Shown: positions 45,562-55,900 of the stretch, one piece after another
How the letters are laid out: each line of letters begins with the position of its first letter
Position numbering within the stretch: the first letter of the stretch is position 1
NCBI GenBank assembly: GCA_905221605.1
Contig: CAJNDS010000458.1
Span: 176,001 to 240,000 of the forward strand
Origin: Symbiodinium natans
Taxonomy: Eukaryota; Sar; Dinophyceae; Suessiales; Symbiodiniaceae
Direction of reading: 5' to 3'
Length of the DNA: 64,000 nucleotides
Translations under genes and position numbers: made by a program
The notes under the pieces: generated by a model
Seen by the model: the letters and a program-made list of their open reading frames with translations, nothing else
Databases searched by the model: none
What the model was told of the DNA's origin: nothing

Positions 45562-48500
45562 GATGCATGAGGCCATAAACTGAGGAGCAGGTCCGGCTGG
45601 CTTTAAAAACAGCTGTAAGATCGCGAGGATGCTCTGAAGAAGCGCTTGGACGACCCCACCGTCCGCAACAAGCTCCATGACCTGCACAACGACCTCGTCG
45701 CTGCCCTGGATGACGAGAGCGAGGACCCTCTTCTTACTTGGGGAAACTACGCCTGGGGCAACATGGTACACAGTACGTGGTGCCGCAGAATTGCGCCCAG
45801 CTGCTTTTGTGTAGTGTCACACGTCCGCTTGAACAGAGAGAGTTCCCTCGCGGACTCGTTGCAGGAGAAGTCGGATCAAATCTTCCAGGCGGCATCTTCG
45901 CTTCTTGCCGGGCCTTTGGGTTAGGTCCGTGAGTTCTCGGCTTGTGCGGATTCCTGCGGCCTGAGCTGAAGCTGTTGAAGGCCCTTGAAGCACAGAAGTT
46001 TGCATTACCCCACAAGCCCTATAAACCCATTCGAAGCCCCTGAATATACATGGGGGTTTCCGAAAACAGGGGTACCCTTTTTGGGAGGTCCCTTGAAGGG
46101 GATTCTACTCCATTAGGGGTATAAAAGGGGGGTACCTAGTTGGGGAAATGCCCAGAAAGAGCGGCAGGAGATGAAAGTGTTGGCGGCCAAGGAGGCCCAG
46201 CGCTTGGCCGGCTGGTTCGAAGATCAGCGCAGAGCCTACCAGGACGGTTTGCGGTTCGTAGGGTTAAGGGTTTAGGATTTAGGGTTTAGGGTGTAGGGTT
46301 CAGGGCTTAGGTCTGTCCCCATATATGTAATTGCATCCTCGATATCTTCTCTAAGATCTTCTAAGCCTTTTTATAAGCCGTGCGTGTACACCCTGCAAAG
46401 CTCTTAGGGCTTCCTGCAAGCTTCTTTACATTGTACTTTATAAGCCTTCATGATGAGCCTTACTATTCCAAGCCATCCGCCCCCAGACGGGTTGAAAGGC
46501 TGAAGATGACGGGGCGCGCATGGCGAAGCTGGAGGTGATCCCCTCCCAGTCCGGGGAGGCCGTGCAGCCGGCCTTGGGAGAGCGCCACTGCGCCAGCCAG
46601 GCACGGCCTCGGGTTTCATAGGGCTTCTCCCTAAACCATAAACCCTAAACCCTAAACCCTAAACCCTAAATCCCAAACCCCAAACCCTAAACCCTAAACC
46701 CTAAACCCCGAGTTTTGTAGGTGTGAGGGCAGCTTATGACAGCTTCGACTGCCTTCATAGGAGTTGGCCGTGGATGCCTTGTCGGCCTATGCGAGCTGGC
46801 TGCGGGCGGACTTCAAGAGGCGATGCCTTTTGTATCTTCCTTGTTTTCGCTCATGTACATATATATTTAATATAAACAAACAAATATATATATATATATA
46901 TATGTATATATACTATTTATATATTGTATTATATGATATATGGTCATTATTATTATTACCAATATTGATTTCATTTTTTTCACATTTTGTTTTAGGGGGG
47001 TGGAGGAAGCCACTTCTCGCCACCCTTCTTTGCAAGGAAGCTCAGCGAGATGGTGACTGCACTGAACGAGATCAACCGCACGGATCTTCGAAAGTTCGAC
47101 GAGAAGCTGGTCCTGGCACCTCTGGCCACATAGACTGGGGAAGCTTTCCCCTAAAAAGATGCAGCTAGTCTGGGGTTAAGAAGTTCATAAGGGTGGGTAG
47201 GTACATGGAGGGGCCGCCGCGATGTTCTGAAACAGCCATGTATGGCTGAGGCACCGGTATTTGCACCATTGGTGTGCTTTCATTCTTTCCATTTGTTTCA
47301 GAGAGCCCAGAGCCCAGAGCCAGGGGCACTAGGGTCTAGGGGTCATTGTAGGGTTTACTTATGATAACTATGGTTTAGGGATGTTTAGGGTTTACATATA
47401 CATACCGTGCTATGTAGCAGGGCTTGTGTTCGGCCATCCGAGTTCTGGGCCGGAAGCGCTACCAATCTATCGCGCGACTATCCCACGCAGAAAGTCCGGA
47501 AGCTCCTACCAAAAGCCTAAGCCCCAAACCCCAAACCCGGAACCCCAGACCCCAAACCCCAAGCCCTTAACCCTCAACCCTCAACCCTAAACCCTAAACC
47601 CTAAACCCCAAACCCTAAACCCTAAACCCTAAACCCTACACCCCAAACCCTACCCAGGATTCTTCACTGCACCAGCTTCAGCCTGAGCCGGGCGCAGAGT
47701 ACGGCAAACACCTGGGGCTTTTGGTGGCTCCCATCAAGAGCAAGGACAAGATTTACAAGCGTCACCTGCTTAAACAGCAGGGGTTATTAGCATGTTTATT
47801 TATTATAGGGTTTAGGGTTTAGGGTTTAGGGTTTATTTAGGGTTTAAGGTTTAGGGTTTAGGGTTTAGGGTCTAGGGTTTAGTGTTTAGGGAGCTATATC
47901 GCATGGTGACAAGGTGTGCTTACCTGCCTGCTATTAGTTGTTGGGGATGCCAGTTCACCACTCCTCCAGCCCTCCATTGTAGGAGCGGGCCTTGGCAAAG
48001 ATCACGGAGGATTATGAGAAGGACTTTGCATGCGCTGATGCTTGTGCTGTTGCCTTCTTGTTGTTATATTTATGTATACATGTGATATGTGTATGGGATT
48101 TAGCCCTATCATTCAGCATTTCTCGTGCGAGCAAAGTGTTCCACCAGAGTGTGTGTAGTATTGCCAGCTAGTGCGACTGCCATTGCTGTAGTGCCATTGC
48201 GGCTGCCAAGACACCCACAGCCTCCTTGAACCCTCGTGGGAGGATGAAGAGAAGAAGGAGCGACCATCGGCACGACACTTGCCTCTGGTTGGGATGTGCA
48301 TGAGGGATCGGTTTCCTTTTGCTTTTGGGCACCGTGAAGCTGCTTGGGTTCTCTAATTTTAGGAGATGTCGGTGCCCCCCCTCCCCCCCCCCTCCCCTCC
48401 GAGTAAGGCTTGGCTGAAAAGCGAATGCTAGTTGGCTTCCCCCGAGTGTCGGTTTTGCTCGGTGGAGCGCTGGTTGCATAGCAGCATTTCACGCTAAGTG

Positions 48501-49439
48501 GCGTCTGTTCATGTTTGTTCAGTCGGCGGCGCTGGCTACGAAGAGAGCCATGCAAAGCTTGTTTTGGAGTTCTAGTCTGAAGTTAGCTGCCCCACAAGCA
48601 CGCGACCGGCATGCTGATGGCAGCCATTCCTGCTTTCGGGCTTTCAGCTGTACCAAAAGCCCCCGAGGATATGTTTGCGATTTCCTGCGGGCCACCATCT
48701 ACGCATCGGACCCTTTCGCACTGGCCATTGCCTTCCACACGCTCAAGGAATGGCGCAGAATGCACGCATGGGTGCTTGAGATTCGCGGTCCACCGTTTCC
48801 CATTGCATGCTGCGCGTATACTATGCCTCAGCTCGAAAGTTAAGCCCTGCGAAAGGAGCACTTCGAAATCGTGCGGGTGAAAAACAAGTTCGCCAACGAC
48901 AAGCTCCCAGATGAGGAGCACTGAACATTCGTCGCGGGTCAGTTTCTTCAACGGAGCCTGGAAGTCCTTTGAGGGGTGGTGTCACTTCTGACCTTCTGCT
49001 TTGGCGGAGAAAGCACGTCTTGCCCTGACGCTTGTTCATTGCAGGAGCGCACGAACATCTTGGTGAATTTGTGGGTGGAGGGTAAGCGCGGCAAGCAGAT
49101 CGCCGAAGTCCAGTTCCTGATGCAAGAGTATCTGACGGCCCCCTGTCTGAGAGTCAGAGCTCCCAACGGGCTTGAGAACCGAAACCAACCGCTTTGCATT
49201 GGGAGAAAGTTGTGCCGATTAAGGTTCGTGACCCACATAAATGCTTCCCACATTGCGGAGTGCTTGCCTACTTGTCCTTAACATGAGTGAGAGGTGTATA
49301 CAACCTTCTGCATATGAGAAGTGTGCTTGAACCTCGGTCCACATATTTCTGCCAGGCAAAGTCCTTGCAGCACATGTACTACGATGTGGTGCGCGCGAAG
49401 AAGGCTCAGGAGCTCTTCAGCAAGCCGATCTTTCGCTGA
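45556..49439 (+). CDS. Coiled-coil protein with RelA/SpoT-like C-terminal domain (whole gene, 14 exons)
   Basis: Exons at 45628, 45865, 46156, 46506, 46761, 47037, 47491, 47658, 47983, 48648, 48856, 49045 and 49356, plus a possible start exon at 45556. The first nine give a charged, helical, coiled-coil-rich region. The last four give D-F-L-R-A-T-I, then IVRVKNKF, ILVN...AEVQFLM and K-x-x-Q-H-M-Y-Y-D-x-x-R, whose order resembles the (p)ppGpp synthetase fold (D-x-x-G-x-R, K-D, Y-x-S-x-H, E-x-Q, H-x-x-Y). The key G-Y-x-S motif is absent, so enzyme activity is doubtful and the fold assignment is inference. Phases agree at nearly all junctions; one small exon between 48027 and 48648 seems missing. 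Confidence 0.82.
45628..45765 (+). CDS. Coiled-coil gene, exon
   Basis: Forty-six codons starting DALKKRLDDPTVRNKLHDLH and ending LLTWGNYAWGNM, donor GTACAC. Third positions strongly GC. Confidence 0.88.
45865..45888 (+). CDS. Coiled-coil gene, 24-nt exon
   Basis: Acceptor TCGTTGCAG, frame EKSDQIFQ, GC donor at 45889. Phase 0 on both sides. Confidence 0.72.
46046..46155. mobile_element. Hairpin element, family B, abutting an exon
   Basis: Left end ACATGGGGGTTTCCGAAAAC; the right end GGGGAAATGCCC runs into the AG acceptor of the exon at 46156. The element therefore supplies the 3' splice site. Confidence 0.78.
46156..46246 (+). CDS. Coiled-coil gene, exon
   Basis: Acceptor ATGCCCAG at the very end of a hairpin element; frame KERQEMKVLAAKEAQRLAGW then FEDQRRAYQD; donor GTTTGC. 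Confidence 0.88.
46506..46600 (+). CDS. Coiled-coil gene, exon
   Basis: Phase-1 entry fits the previous exon. Reads DGARMAKLEVIPSQSGEAVQ and ends CASQ; GC donor at 46601 (an alternative at 46558 also keeps phase). Confidence 0.7.
46625..46710. repeat. CCCTAAA array
   Basis: Intron array ending 50 nt before the exon at 46761. Similar arrays flank the exon at 47658 (47575-47655 upstream, TTTAGGG at 47806-47895 downstream). Confidence 0.93.
46761..46819 (+). CDS. Coiled-coil gene, exon
   Basis: Acceptor CTTCATAG, frame ELAVDALSAYASWLRADFK plus AG, GC donor at 46820. Confidence 0.85.
47037..47109 (+). CDS. Coiled-coil gene, exon
   Basis: Acceptor CTTTGCAAG; reads KLSEMVTALNEINRTDLRKF then DEKL; donor GTCCTG. 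Its first G completes R from the preceding AG. Confidence 0.88.
47491..47514 (+). CDS. Coiled-coil gene, 24-nt exon
   Basis: Acceptor TCCCACGCAG, frame KVRKLLPK, GC donor at 47515. Phase 0 on both sides. Confidence 0.65.
47658..47780 (+). CDS. Coiled-coil gene, exon
   Basis: Acceptor CTACCCAG; DSSLHQLQPEPGAEYGKHLG then LLVAPIKSKDKIYKRHLLKQ. The 3' end has no standard donor in phase (CAG|GGG); an additional exon or an unusual site is possible. Confidence 0.8.
47983..48027 (+). CDS. Coiled-coil gene, exon
   Basis: Acceptor CATTGTAG, frame ERALAKITEDYEKDF, GC donor at 48028. Confidence 0.8.
48648..48747 (+). CDS. RelA/SpoT-like domain exon 1
   Basis: Acceptor GGGCTTTCAG, frame CTKSPRGYVCDFLRATIYAS then DPFALAIAFHTLK. 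Joins 48856 through a GA donor, with AAGGA present at both edges. Starts in phase 2 while the exon at 47983 ends in phase 0, so one exon was missed. Confidence 0.86.
48856..48915 (+). CDS. RelA/SpoT-like domain exon 2
   Basis: Twenty codons EHFEIVRVKNKFANDKLPDE. GA donor at 48916, with GAG beginning both the intron and the next exon. Confidence 0.9.
49045..49137 (+). CDS. RelA/SpoT-like domain exon 3
   Basis: Acceptor TTCATTGCAG; ERTNILVNLWVEGKRGKQIA then EVQFLMQEYLT. The E-V-Q strand corresponds to E-x-Q in synthetase folds. GC donor at 49138. Confidence 0.9.
49356..49439 (+). CDS. RelA/SpoT-like domain terminal exon
   Basis: Acceptor TTCTGCCAG; AKSLQHMYYDVVRAKKAQEL then FSKPIFR and TGA. 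K-x-x-Q-H-x-x-Y-x-x-x-R closes the domain. Confidence 0.9.
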   Translation, partial: AKSLQHMYYDVVRAKKAQELFSKPIFR

Positions 49440-49866
49440 AGAGGATGGTGCCTCCACTGACCATGGCTTCCCTGAAGCCCTCAAGTCCTACCCCTAAACC
49501 CTAGAAATCTTAAACCCGCCCGAACCCGAACCCCGGCCCTAACACTTAAACCCCATATTTAGCATCCCAAAACAAAGCCCCAAAAGCCCGCTGCTGAGGT
49601 TGGCCCATTGGGCCAAGGCCAGCAGACCTTCGCTCGACCTTCCGGGTATGAACGAAAAAGGCGCATGCTGCGGTGCGGCATTGAGTGGCCAAGGGCATCA
49701 ACTTCTGGACACTTGTGGGGAGCACAGCCTAAAGCCGCCAAAAGGTTTTGCTGCAAGCGCACATCTATGGTTTAGGGCTCATAGGGATTAGGGTAAGGCT
49801 TATTCGTGTTTTTTAAGGTGTCCTTGTTGTGGGGAGTGTAGAGGGGTGTATGGGATTAAGTCGCTC
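49440..49866. other. Intergenic interval
   Basis: About 430 nt between the TGA of the coiled-coil gene and the ATG of the next gene. No recognisable promoter element. Open frames here are short and unsupported. Confidence 0.4.
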
Positions 49867-49907
49867 ATGCGCAGGGCCTCGCTCCTCCTTGGCGTCGTTT
49901 GGGCTCA
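49867..49907 (+). CDS. Unknown secreted protein, start exon
   Basis: ATG at 49867, MRRASLLLGVVWA plus CA: two arginines followed by a hydrophobic core. GA donor at 49908; Q is completed by G at 52545. Start chosen because it is the only ATG giving a signal-like leader in phase. Confidence 0.55.
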
Positions 49908-52900
49908 GAGCTCGCAATTTTCACAACGCCCGGCTCTCCCACTCAGCCCCTTCAACCTCTTAGCCCAACCTATGAACCTACGCTATAAGCCTACATAAGC
50001 CTTTTTGAGTCGATTTAGACCTATATAGACATATATGTACATCTCCAAGAAGCTATAGGTCTTGAACCCGAAAACCCTCAAGCTCAGCTCAAGTGCTGAA
50101 GAAGCCCTAGAAACCCAAGAGCCTGAAAGTTGAATTTTTCAAGTCCTCTAGCAGCTGAACCCTGACGCAACAGGAACCCTAAACCCCAAAAGCTCTATCA
50201 GCCCTAGACCTACAGCTATGAGCCCGGAATGAGCACCCCCTCCGTACCCACCTCAGCACGACTCAAAGAAAGCCAACTCAGATTCCAAAACGTAAAGCCC
50301 AAGAGCCGATACCATCCGCCCCCGTGGCTTCGTCGTGGCCATTGCGCGTGCTGGATGGACGAGGACCTTGAGCCGATCCATAGCCCCGAAGCTTCCCAAA
50401 AGTCTGCATCATCGCAAAGGCCCTGAACCCTGAGCAGTACGGCTTCGAAACCCTACATCCTCTTAAGACCTTGGGGTCTTTAAAGTCGTTTAGGGCTGAG
50501 TGTCATGATATCCTAGGGGAAAGCCCTGAACCTTAGATGCTTGAGTTGCCCCTAAACCCTGTTCGAACCCCATAAGCCCCCAAAAGGTTTTGGGTTTATC
50601 CGCTAAGCCTTAGACTACGTTTCTGTGAGAGGGAGGGAGAGAGAGTGAGAGAGACCCCTGAAACCCTAAACCCTAAACCCTCAGTGGTCCGGTTGATAGC
50701 CAGCCACCCAAATTCGGTCGGTAGGCTGCTTTTCGCTGGTTTGAAGGCTTTGAAGGGCTTGAAGGGCTTGCAGGGCTTGAAGGATTAGAACGGTTTAAAG
50801 GGTTTAGGGTTTATAGGGCTTAGGGTCTTAGGGTTTAGGGTTTAGGGTTTGGGTTCAGTGTTTAGGGTTTAGGGTTTAGGGTTTAGGGTTTAGGGTTTAG
50901 GGTTTAGGGTTTAGGGTTTAGGGTGTAGAGTTTAGGGTTTAGGGTTTAGGGTTTAGGGTTTAGGGTTTAGGGTTTAGGGTTTAGGGTTAGGGTTTAGGGT
51001 TTAGGGATTAGGGTTTAGGGTTTAGGGTTTTGGGTTTTGGGTTTTGGGTTTTGGGTTTTGGGTTTTGGGTTTTGGGTTTAGGGTTTAGGGTTTAGGTTTT
51101 AGGGTTTAGGGTTTAGGGTTTAGTTGAGGGCTCAAGAGGTTGAAGGTTTGCAACTGCAGGGCCTCTCGGCCTGTCGCACCCTGGACCCAACGTCACGTAG
51201 AGCCCTGAGTGCAGGTGGTTGAGTCCTGGCCGAATAAAGATCCCTCTTGAACCCTAAGCCCTAAGCCCTGAACCCTGAACCCTGAACCCTGAACCCTAAA
51301 CCCTAAACCCTAAGCCCTAAACCCTAAACCCTGAACCCTGAACCCTGAACCCTAAACCCTAAACCCTAAACCTATCCCGACCCCTAAACCCTAAGCACCT
51401 GACCCTTCAACCTAAGCCTAACAATCCGAATCCGAAGCAGGAGAAGCCCTCCCTGGACGGGAAGCCCCTTTGTGGATTTGGAACGCATTGGGGTTACCAA
51501 GCCTGGATGCGCCATACGCCCCAAAAACCCTCAACCCCAAAACCTCCAAAGCCCTACAAAACCTTGTAAACCCGATAAAGACTCTTGTAAGCCTGCAAGC
51601 CCTCAAGCCCTTAAAGTTGCGCCGCTCATGCCAGCCCTATATCGAAGTCCCATAAACTCGATCAACCCAGGTTGAGTTGATGCACCCCACACACAACAGG
51701 CAAAGGTCCCCACATAAGCAAATTTTCAGCCCTTAGAACTACGCAGAACTAGGGCTCCCCCTTTGTACTAGGTAACAGGGATCAGTTACAAGGTTTTTAT
51801 GATGGGAAAGGTGTGCACGTCTGGACTATGGGCACTGTTTTGGGTGGAGTCGGCGGGGGCGGGGGGGGGGGGTGGGGGGGGTGGGGGGGGGGGGGTGGGG
51901 GGGTGGGGGGGGTGGGGGGGTGGGGGGGGTGGAGGGGGGGTGGGGGGGGGTGGGGGGGGGGGGGTGGGGGGGTGGGGGGGGGGGGGTGGGGGGGTGGTTG
52001 GGAGGGGGGGGGGGGTAGGGCCTGTAGGGGAAACCAAGCGAAGGGATTAGGGTTTAAGGGTTCAGTGGAGTTCAGGGTGCAGGGTTCAGGGTGTTGGCCT
52101 TGTATGGTTTTGATAACCCTCGAAGCCCATTAACAAACGGGGCTCAAAGGCAAGGACCTCATGGGAGATTCTTTTTAAGCCAAAAAATCTAAGCCTTGAA
52201 GCCATCAGAAGCCATAACTCCACGCACTGACCCTTATAGGCGCTTCAACCCCTAAACCCTAAACCCAAACCCCTCCTCATCACAGCTCGGCGTGTTCAGG
52301 GGTTCAGAGTTCCCAGACTTGCCAGGCAGGCGGATCAGGGGTTTGCCGGTGCGTAGACCCTGCACCCTTCTATCAAACCCTACACCCCGGACCCAACAAT
52401 GCAACCCGTAGGCCGAAACCCTAAACAGCCTAAACACCCTAAACCCCCACAATATCAACCCTTAGCTCCATAAGCCCTATAGAGGGCCACTAAGGCCCTA
52501 CATTCCAAACCCAGAATCCCCCCCCCCCCAAGTCTGAAAAAAAGGCGCTTGGACCCGCTCATCCTGCTTAGAGATGCCGTCAACAGCGGCCAGACCGTTC
52601 CGCACCCAGCGCGGTTTCCATGGTTTTATAGGGTTTAGAGGGCGGGTTTTCTAGGGTTTCTAAACGTAGGGCTTTAAGGGTTTTGTGGGTTTGTGGGGTT
52701 TATGGGGTTTGTAAGGTTTATAGGGTTTTGGGCTACCGGGTTTCCCTGGTCTGGGGTTGTTAGTGTTCAGAGTTTGGGGTGACATGGCCCAGGTTCCTCA
52801 ATGCCACGGGAACAAATATTCATGGAGAGCTGGTAGAGGAGGTCACCTCGCGCGGGGGAATGCGTAGAACCCAGCCGCCTCCCTCTCGTGCAACCGGTGC

Positions 52901-55900
52901 ATCAGGCTCTTAACAAAAAAAAACATGCCTGTGGGGTTCTACACTAAACTTACCTTACTTTCAAGCCCCGCCCCCCCTTCCCCTTCTCAACCCTATAAAC
53001 CCCCAACCCCAAACCCTAAACCCTACACCCTAAACCCTAAACCTTAAACCCTACACCCTACACCCTACACCCTAAACCCTACACCCTACACCCTACACCC
53101 TAAACCCTAAACCCTAAACCCTAAACCCTAAACCCTAAACCCTAAACCCTAAACCCTAAACCCTGAACCCTAAACCCTAAACCCTAACCCCTACACACCA
53201 TGAGGTGGTTTACTCCCATGACTACCTTCACATCGGTGGGTACAAGGTGCATCGCAGCACCAGGCCGCACCGGGTGGGGAGGTTCGTTTTTGTGGTCAGG
53301 TTTAAGGTTTAGGGTTTTGGGTTTCGGGTTTGGGATTTAGGGTTTAGGGTTTAATTAGGGTTTAGGCTATAGGCTAAACGGTAAGGGTTTAGGGTTCGAA
53401 TTCGGGGGTTTCCACAAACAGCTCGGTGTTAAGGGGGTTCTTGTACTGAGGATGACGCCTTGATTAGGGGTGTATGAGTTTGCGAGGTTGGGGGGTTGGG
53501 GGGTCAGCGTGTATCCTGCGGCTATCCGGGGGGGAGACTGTGCAAAGGCTTTTCTTGAAGAGTCGGCATTGTGCGGCCGATGGTTTCTTGAGCCCGAAAA
53601 AGCATAAAAAAGACCTCAGATCCCCAACAAATAGCACACACAGCACCCCACAACATAGAAGCGTCTAACTGCACCCCAACAGCCCAGGTAAACGTCTCGG
53701 AACATCCCATGCCGAGTTTCTCAAGTCCCGAAGCGAACAACCCGCAACCAGGCTCTCGCAAGCCGCTAAACTTATACCTTGGATCCGGGGGTTTGTGGGT
53801 TAGGGGTTTCGGGTTTAGGGTTTAGGGCCCTTTCCCCATGGAGCTGGTACGCGCCCCATAGGGATGATGGAGGTCAAATGGTGTGTGAGCACCAAACCCT
53901 AAAACCCTAAGCCTTAAGCCTTGAAGCCCATTCACCCCATAACCCTATTGAGAAAACATCAGAAGCACAGAAAAACCAAAAAGAAACACGTTTAAGACCT
54001 GAGCTTTAAAGACCCTAAACCATTAGGAAGAAGAATCAGAGCATAGAAAAACCAATAAGAAACACGTTTAAGACCTAAAGCCCTGAGCTTTAACCCATAA
54101 CCCTACTAAGAAGTAAGCAATGAAAAGCCAAAGATGCACACTTATAAGACCGTAAGCCCTGAGCCTTAAAGGCCCTAGACCATGCCAGTGGCTTGGGTTG
54201 TGTTGTGTGTTGGGCAGGCTAGGGAACATGTGCCGCAGGTGCGCGTACCGGCGCGCAGGGAGTTTTTTGGACATTGGCTCCGTCTGGTGCGCGCCTGCTT
54301 GAGTGTGGGCTCAGGGGTTCTTAAGGGGCTCAGGGCTTTAGCGGTTTTAGGGCTTTAGGGAGCATTGTTCATGCGCAGGGTTTCAAGTGTCAACCAAGTG
54401 TTAATAGGCTTAGCATTAAATGTGGCGAAGCTTAGGATCATGTTCCTATCGCATGCGACTGTGCCAAATCCTACAATCCAGATGCCAGTTTATCAGTTGA
54501 CAGTGCCCTGCCTCCATGCTCCACGCGCTTCCCGTATTTTGCTTGTGTTTGTTTGTGCGTTCGTCTTCGCACGGCCCTCAGAAGTAGGAGTCTGAGGTGG
54601 GGTGGAAGGGCTTTCGATCTTCTTACACTGCCAAAGTAAAGGAAATTCCGATGCGAAGAGAAGAGGTGCAAGGAATCCCTACGTTCCTACGACAGACCCG
54701 CTACACTGGTTCCTGAGGGGGAACCCTAAATCCTAAACCCTAAGCCCTTAATCCTTAGACCCTAAACCCTTGAAACCCTTTAAACCCTTCAAACCCTTGA
54801 AGTCTTAGACCCTAAACCCTCCTTGAGGTACATGCACCACGAAGTCAGCAAAGACGATGGGCCCCGGCCCAAGTCGCATGGAATGGGACGGCGCCTTCCT
54901 TCAGGGGCCCACGTGAGGGTTTAGGGTTTAGGGTTTAGGGTTTAGGGTTTAGGGTTTAGGGTTTAGGGTTTAGGGTTTAGGGTGTCCCTTGTTGCGTGTC
55001 TGTACAGGGAGAGATTACGCCTTTTTCGGGTTATAGAAAGGGACACTAACTTTGGGAAACTGCGCAACGAAGCCGTAACAGGGTTTACAGGGCTCAGGGC
55101 CTGTTCGGGTTTAGGGAGCCTCGTAGTATGTAGGCTGCAAGATGCAAATTCTAGGTCCTTCGTCCCCTGGTTCGTGTGCGAAGCAGTGTTTTAGGGGGTT
55201 TTGCCAGGGTTTAGGGTTTTGGGTTTAACCGTTTAGGGTTTGGGGCTTTACCATTTTGAGTTTTGGGTCGCCTTGCAAGATCACTCTGCTATACCAGAAG
55301 CAGCCTTTTCAATTCGGGTTTCGTGTTTCGCGCTTTTTGGCTCCTTCTGGACAGGAAGCGTGTATGCTACGCCTCACTCCCCATCCCATGCGCAGCCCGC
55401 ACTTTATAAGCCCTAAGCTCTGAGCACTTTAACCCTTGAAAGCCCTAAAGGCAGAAACAAGTCCTAAAGCAGCTGTGTGTGTTTGCAAGGAACTACGTCA
55501 AAGAAGCTGTTCGGAGACATGGGCCGGGAACCTGGGCTGGTGCCTGCCTTTTTTTTTGGGGGGGTTGGGGCTTTTACGTTTTGGAGTTGAGGGCACAGGG
55601 CTTAGCTGTGGGTTCGTGATGGGGACTTTCTGAACTTGGTTCCGAAAAAAGAGTGTTGTCGTGATCCATAGCAAGCCAAATACTAGACCGAACCCTAAAC
55701 CCTAAACCCTAAACCCTAAACCCTAAACCCTAAACCCTAAACCACTAGCTCCTTTACTTTTGTTTGGCCTGGAGTGCTGCGTTACGGGGCTCTCCACGAA
55801 TCCCCGAAGCCGGAAGTCTTCAAGAAAGCCCGCACGCGTTCGGGGGTTGGGGTTTAGAGTTTAGGGTTAGGGTATGCCTGCACCTGAATCATCAAACCCT

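Noticed and set aside
51786-52133. Poly-glycine and poly-proline frames
   Set aside because: Artefacts of the G-run minisatellite.
53398-53452. Minus-strand exon YKNPLNTELFVETPEF
   Set aside because: Plausible peptide, but the + strand is also open (LGVKGVLVL) and neither reading fits neighbouring phase; left uncalled.
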